In this document: in pieces, positions 40,462 through 48,219 of the stretch
How the letters are laid out: the number at the start of each line of letters is the position of its first letter
Position numbering within the stretch: position 1 is the first letter of the stretch
Assembly: GCA_018105865.1 (NCBI GenBank)
Contig: CM030845.1
Coordinates: forward strand, 9,530,890-9,594,889
Reading direction: 5' to 3'
Length of the DNA: 64,000 nt
Source of the DNA: Metaphire vulgaris
Taxonomy: Eukaryota > Annelida > Clitellata > Crassiclitellata > Megascolecidae
Notes under the pieces: model-generated
The model's input: the letters and a program-made list of their open reading frames with translations, nothing else
Told to the model about the DNA's origin: nothing
The model's database searches: none
Program-made: the position numbers and the translations under genes

Positions 40462-43400
40462 TCATTCAACTTGTGGACTTAATCTCGAGCGTTCTTCTAA
40501 AGTCTAAATCCATTGTGAAGTTCGCAATAAGTTTTCTAAGCGAGGGTCGCTGATGCATGCGATAAATAATAATTATCTAACGGGCATGGCACCACCCAAT
40601 AGACATAAGATGTTTCCGAAAAATGCTCGGCAAGCAAAGCCCTGCATTTCACTGCCATCCTAAAATGCTAATCTGCGAGCATGGAATGCGCCTGCAAAGA
40701 GCACAGCCTGGACGCGTGGGTATAGTGACGACGCTTTCGGGACTTCAGCTACGCAACGGCTGCGACTCGGTCACTCAAAAATCACACGATATCGCGCGTA
40801 CTAAACTTGAAATTAATTTTTTAGTGACTTCTCTGTCAGAGTTTTAAAAATATGGCGAGGGCGGAAGGTGGAGGAGTTCCACTACAAGGATAAAAGTGAC
40901 ACGAAAGAATGCCATTAATTTTCATCTTCTATAAAAACATAAAATCGCCATCACACGACCAACTCAAGAACGTAAGACAGAACAGAAGAAGGAACCGAAG
41001 ATGACTACTCCCACCTCTCACTTCCTGTTCTTATGCACTTTCTCCCAAATCTCATTTATATAGCTCAATTATCTCAATATTAGTTCAAAAACGACGTGAC
41101 ACCGTCCATGCAGGTGACGATTTCAATTCATTACTGTTTAATATTGTTATTGTTACGTGCCCTTGCAGTCGTTAGACATTATGTCACGTTAATATTGTCG
41201 TTCTATAATATAATAAAGATTAATTTTTGCGCCTTTTAGAATTTTCAAAAGTGAACTATTATTAGTAATTATTTTGGAAACATTGTTTCGACGTTGTTCA
41301 AGAAATCATATCCTGTGTCTTTGCAAGCAGAGAGCGAAATGGTAATTAACGTAATTTTCAAGTAGAGAGCGAAAAGGTATTGACGTACCTTGCCAGACGA
41401 TTCGATGCCTTTGAGAACACAGAAGAAGCACAGGATCCACATTCCCAGAAGACACAGCGCCAGTTCCATCTTTATTCCGTTAGGCTGGTCGATACTGTCT
41501 GTCTGTTCCAGTACACCGCGACTACACATGCACAACAGCAAAGGGGCTGTCCATTAATTATGTAAACAATTTTGGGGCAATTTTTGACCCCCTCCCCTTG
41601 TCAACAACTGTCAACTTTCAGTGACCCCTCCCCCTATAATTACGTCAAAAACTTTTGACCCCCCCCCAAAATCAATGACAGGTCCCAATAACAAGGTTAT
41701 TATTTTTGCGGTGATGACCATTTTCCTTCTTTTTTGCTCATAGAGTGTCAAAATGTGGTGGTGATGACCTTTTTTACCTTTTTGCCATGCTTTTTTTCCA
41801 TTATAATACAGTAAGTAGTATTCCATGAAATTTCCTATTTTTTGATTATTTCTAAAAAGTGAAATTGTTGACGTCGACTTCTCTTGACCTCTCCCCTGTC
41901 AACAGCTGTCAAGCTTTTTCAACCCTCCCCCCCACTAATTGTTGACGTAATTAATGGACAGCCCCTAAGGCATGTAGCATTTCGCGATTCGCTTAAATGT
42001 TAACTCAAAGCGGGAGCCGCCAACATTGCAATCGGAGAGCGGCCTTGGATGAGCTGGGCGTGCGGTGTGTCGGCAATTTTCCGCTTTTGAGGAGTAAAAT
42101 AAAATAACAACGAAGAATAGACAGTCATGTTTCCTTGGCCTTGTGTTGCTTAGGTTAGGAGTCTGGTCATCGAGTCAACTGGCGTCATTGCACTTGCACT
42201 CTTGCGATCCCATTTTACAATCAATTCTGCCTAATGACAGTGGTCTGTGGGCCCCCTATCGGTCGAATGTCGACCGATTCACTGACAGTAGGTATCGGAT
42301 GTTTGATGCAGTTCAAATGCAATTTATCCAGTCAGAAAGTGAATTATATCGTGTAATTGTATTAACTATCGATCTGTACAAATTTATAGTTCAAATGTTC
42401 ATTTAGTTAACCTGTTTATAATCGCATTCGCCAAAGGACGAACGAGCGACTGTCTTTCTTGCATTCCCTAAATATGGGCCTCTGTGAAAGTTTTAAAGGA
42501 GACGAAGTCACTATCAGAGTGTAATGGCTGGGAAACCGAAAACAGTAACAGGTCTACCAGGGCAATAATCGATCGAGAAGTTCAGAAATCTCTGTATCCA
42601 GCCGCATGCTGCTTAGGTTCATGCAGAATCGACACACATTTTTGCAGCTCTTCAACAAAAGTATTTTTGCCCAAATTCCATCAGGGCGGTTCTTGCTTCT
42701 GCTTATAAAGTATGCTTGTAAAGTAACAGAGTGTAATGGCTGGGAAACCGAAAACAGTAACAGGTCTACCAGGGCAATAATCGATCGAGAAGTTCAGAAA
42801 TCTCTGTATCCAGCCGCATGCTGCTTAGGTTCATGCAGAATCGACACACATTTTTGCAGCTCTTCAACAAAAGTATTTTTGCCCAAATTCCATCAGGGCG
42901 GTTCTTGCTTCTGCTTATAAAGTATGCTTGTAAAGTAACTTTTCTGATTATATTTGTATGGACAATAACCTACCTCGTAGCATCGTCTTGATAAGACCTG
43001 GGCGTTTGGACCACCATTTAGGCCTACATTGTTGCGCTTCTGAAAGTGTGTATTGTTAGTTCTAGGCAACTTGATCGACAATTTGTGCACAGGGACGCTA
43101 AGAATGCTAATTAGAGGCGCTGGGATGTTATTTTTGGATGTCTGCATGTGCCCGCCTCTAAACGAAGCGAAACATTCACATCACGTCTTGCCGCTGACGT
43201 TGCGTTATTGATGTACCATTTCTAAACCAGTTCGAGTGTCTTTCAAAGCCCAAGATAAGCTTAGTCTACTCTTGAAACAGGACAACAGTGAATTATTCAG
43301 TATCGGACAAATAGAAAATAGACGACACAGCGAAGATTGCTTCAATATAAATGTTACTCTCCGGCCGCCGGGGCCAGCCTGGTTTGCTACGCAAACGAAT

Positions 43401-46400
43401 AAGTATAGGCAAGCATAGCGAAGAGTCAATGAAGTTCAGTGAAGAACTTACACGAAGTACTCTTGACTGGAGGAAACGAGGTTCCTGGTGAGATTCCTGA
43501 GTTCTTCTGTTCTTTCTGGTTCCAAGGTCGTTACATTGTAGCAGGTATTGTTGTACCATATGCCTTCAACATCAATGCAGGGCTTGGCTTCCCTTTGATT
43601 GAAGCAGGCTGAGGAAAGTAGAAAACAGGACAACGCAAACAAATATATTTAAAGAAGTTTTCTATATTTTAAAAGTAATTTTCATAATTTCTGGGCAGAC
43701 GCTTTAAGCTTCGAACTTGGAGGGTTGAGGACCTTTTAAAGTTTTGTTGCGTTGTTTGCGCCAGGCCTCCGGCACTGGCCAGACCGGTCGTCGCGTAATC
43801 GTCGTTACCGACGGACTGCTAAAGCAGGCAAGCTCTGGCATCGGTCTCAAAGCGTCGTGCATCCCGTATAAAGTGCACTCACTCGGTGCCGATGAGCATA
43901 TCAGTGCCAAAGATACACAATAACAAACTCTCCCTCTCTCTACCATCAGAGTCGTCGTTGTCGTTATAATAACCAGCATCGTCATTATTACTACACCACC
44001 CGTCCATATAGTAATAATTATCTATTATTATGACGATCGTGATCTCTGTACTGCTTAATTATTAAGCGAACATGTCGTGCACGCTGTCAGAAGTGGTTTG
44101 CACCTGGGGTGTTGTACCAATGCTGGCACGTGTCCCACGGTAAATTCTTCTGGAAGCACATTGCGAAGTAGTAGAGACAGTACGCCAGCAGCATCGTGTA
44201 GAAGATGTTGATCATCGCCGAGATGAGCAATGATCCCATGCCGACACCTGTGAAGAAATACTCGAATCTGCCAACCACGTTTAACGCGTACAAACAAAAT
44301 AATAAAAATATGTCTCAAGTACTGATGCTAGAAGACTATTTCCAAGTAATTTATCACAGGCCATTGAGGTAGTTAGGACATTCGAAAAGGTGAAGCACCA
44401 AACAAAGGTGGTTTCATCTGTCTTCTTTATTTCTACACTAGTAATTTCCCATCTGGAGATAAATTAATTTAGTACCTATTCTCTGCCACTCTTTTTTCGA
44501 TCATCCTCTTTCTTCAGTGAATTGAAAGGGGAAAACTCGTCAGCTTTTTCTATTGCGATTTAGGCCACGTTGACATTTTATTACCGGAAATACAGCCATC
44601 AATTTCAACCGAATATCACTATATTCGCTCATTTTTCGTATCAGCCAAGACACCAACGCGATATCCTACTGTATATTATCATTATCACTGCCTTTCAAAG
44701 TTCTTCAAGAGAAGATTGAAATGAAAATGAATGATTAAAGTCTTACCTTTAAAGAAAGGCGCCAGGCACCACACCTGGACAGCTCCCTTTCCCGAATACT
44801 GACCCATGATCAGTTCCAGAAAGAATGTCGGAATTCCGATGAAAGTGAGCACTATGACGTATGGAATTAGGTAGGCACCTATAAGTTCAAGACGTTCGGC
44901 ATATGGACAGCATTCACACTGTTACATAGTACATACATCAGGCGATACAAAAAGGAACCCGCGTAACGCACGGTTCCGTTGGAGCAATAAAACGCTGTTA
45001 TAATAATTATTATAAACACTGCACTCGGAAAAAGTAAGCCAACAGGTGTCACGCCTGGTAAGAGACCTACATACATGTAGACTATAGCATTTCATTCGTC
45101 CTTAGCATCAGTCTTGAAGGGAGCATAGACATATATTTGTGTCCCAATTATCTTACTTCTTAAAAGCTCCGATCTCCAAATAGAACAGACTAAATGAACA
45201 GACTAAATGAACCTCACGACTTTTAACTATTACGGGGGGCAGTGGCGTATTTAGGGGGTACGCTCCTGAGCCATAGCGTACCCCTTTGGTTTTTGGCCTT
45301 TGGTCTTTCGTCCTTCCTTCGGTTGCACTTAAAGACTGCTACGCGGACGTTAACCTTTTTTTGCTTGTCACCACATTTGAGACGGGTGATAACCTGTTTT
45401 TGCTTGCAGTACATAGCATAAAAGATATTATTCGAACTTCTTAAATTTCAGCGTACCCCTTTAAGCCTTTCTAAATACGCCCATGGGGAACAAGTAACTA
45501 CGACGCACGCCAGAAGCACTCACTTGCACTCAGTGCACCAAGTAACGGAAACGGAAATGACGGTTGACCGACCGACCGACCGATGACTTTCATTAGTCTC
45601 TACATCTTTTCAGGTGCAATGGCCCAGGGACTGTTTTAATTAAGAAAAAATTATCACTGCACTAAACTCAGAGAATTTGTGGACATCCGCGCAAAAACAA
45701 GCAAAACAGGTCGTCCGGAAAATATTTATCACCGCACAAAGCGCAGAAAATGCATTTTACCACTGCACATTTTCATTTTATCACTGCATATTTTTCAAGC
45801 GTTTTGAACTTTATTATTGTTTGAACTTTTTGAACTTTTAATGATAAGAGCTTTAAAGTTCATAAAGTTAATTCGAATTAGCACTGCTAAAACCGGGTCG
45901 CGTGAGAGAAATTGGCCAGCATTTGGATTTATACATACATGTATAAAAAAACGCATCAGACTCGCGTGCAAGACAGTTGAGAAGATTGTCAAAGCGCATT
46001 ATAACTTACAACTGATGGATTAGATCGAAAACATCTGCTATGCCGATGAATACATCGATTGGTCTTCTGAGACTGAGTCGTCTGACGAGAACTAAATTGG
46101 AATTTCGAACTTTTATGAACTTTTCCGAATTTTATTTTTTTCTTGAACTTTATTGAACTTTTATGAACTTTAAAAAATGTCTTTGAACTTCAAAACTATG
46201 ACATTTTGTGTATCACTGCACGTTAAAACAGGCCCTGCAATGGCCTGCAGTACCTTGGCTAATGGCTACATTTTGAAATATTCAAATCAATACAGTTTTC
46301 AGGACGATTTTCGTGCGGCAATAATCCCTTAATAATATTGTGATCTTTAGTGGTTTAGGAGGCTAAGTAAGCCTGTGTGAAAACCACTGCTGTAACCATC

Positions 46401-48156
46401 AGTTCTTTAGTACTATCAAAGCTAGAGTTAAATCACGTCTCCTGTTTTTTCAGTCTATCTTGCTGCTTCCAACCAATCTTTTTTACCTGACTTATCCATC
46501 ATAGACTGTCACCCCGTTTATCCTGCCGGATACCCTGGATTTGACCTGGATCTTTATTTATTTAGATTTGGTGTGCTATTGGTTGATGTTCCTGCGCATT
46601 ATGAAGTGGCGCTATAGAAGTTTAAGATTAGATTAGATTAGATTCCCCACTCCCTCTCTGACTGATCTCTGGAATTGACCTTGCCCGGCTGACAACTAAA
46701 CTTCGGCCATTGCTATTTCAGCGGTAGATTTAGCGCCTATGTATAAGCAGCTACCGCGGTATCTCCTTTCTAAAGCGCTTTAAAAATTAACAAGATTTTC
46801 CCTACTTATTTACTTACCTACTTTCCTACTTTTTTCTTTCTTACTTACTTACCAAACAAACGAACAAGATGGCGAGCAAAAATGAATGAATGAATGAATG
46901 AATGAATGAGTAAATGAAAAAAGATAGGCGCGACTCTCCATTGAGGCTGGAGGGATGAGCTGTGATAGTGGCTGTACTGTGTAAAGTGTGTGTTTAGTTT
47001 ATTAGTTATTAGTTTAGTTGATTTGTGTTATTCCTTGTTTTCTGTACTGTTTGATGCTGTGCTTGTCACGAATAAAGATTATTATTATAGCATTGGAATC
47101 ATTTACAATATGTGATGGCATTGACTCCGTCTTGACCGAACCGTTTGACGACGTTTGAGCGTCTGTATTGATGGACGATTAACTGGACCGGGGAAGGAAC
47201 AACTTCGAATCAGAGACGACTTCTTTCCAGTATCAACATTTTGGGTCAAACAGTCCTGTCTTGTCATCATCGTCTGCCGTATTTAAGCAAATACTCGAAA
47301 TGTTATAGGGTGGGGTGGGGATGGAGATTGGTGGGTTGGGGAGTTCATTGGGTAATACGGCTCCGTTAAAGCTGTTTGCATTTCGCAAAGGGTCTGACTC
47401 ACAGAAAACAAAAATCCTGCTTCGATTTAGTTGTATTGTATTTGTGTTTTGATTCGGTGACAAACTGAGCAGGCGTCCGCAGACCCTCTTGAATTAACAA
47501 TTATTCTAATTTATGGTAAAAAATAGCGCCAAATAATTGGCCTCGAATGCAGCGGCTATTGGCTTCCGACTGTTTTGCACGTGATCTTGAGAAAGTCACG
47601 TGACATCAACGGACCATGACAAGCATGAATCAGAAACGGTAGACCGACGACCCTGTTGTTGTTGTTGCTTATAAAGAGAAACACTCGACGGACACCGTTT
47701 GTCAACCTTTAGCCGAGTTTAAGTCATAATATTAGAGCATCGCAGTACAGTATACAGTAGTAGTCGCGCTCGAAAACCAATAACGACAATAGCACTACAC
47801 AGTATATGGAATAACAGAATAGTGTGCGGCGTCTTTTGGTGAAATTTTAATGACGGTTCAATTGGTGTTCAATTGACAAGCGTCTCAATATCTTAATAGT
47901 GTCCCGTTATAAACAGTTTCATGACAGATGTATTCACGCAGGCTTTCTTAGCCTCCTTACTAAACCACTTTAAATCACATTAGGGCCTATTGTAGCTAAT
48001 ATATGGGCTGCTGGCGTCTTCTTCGGCTTGTTTTGTGGCGACTCAGCAATGGCAATGCATCGACGTAACCGTTGGCAAGGAGGCTGGTGTGGGAGTGAGG
48101 ACCTTGCAAACCGTGACAAAAGAGGACGCAGAAAAGTGCCTTGGGGCTTCCGCCGA

Positions 48157-48219
<63 letters not shown>

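Noticed and set aside
42484..42920. Cys-containing frames repeated twice
   Set aside because: Same sequence in different frames because of the 212-bp duplication; no coding evidence.
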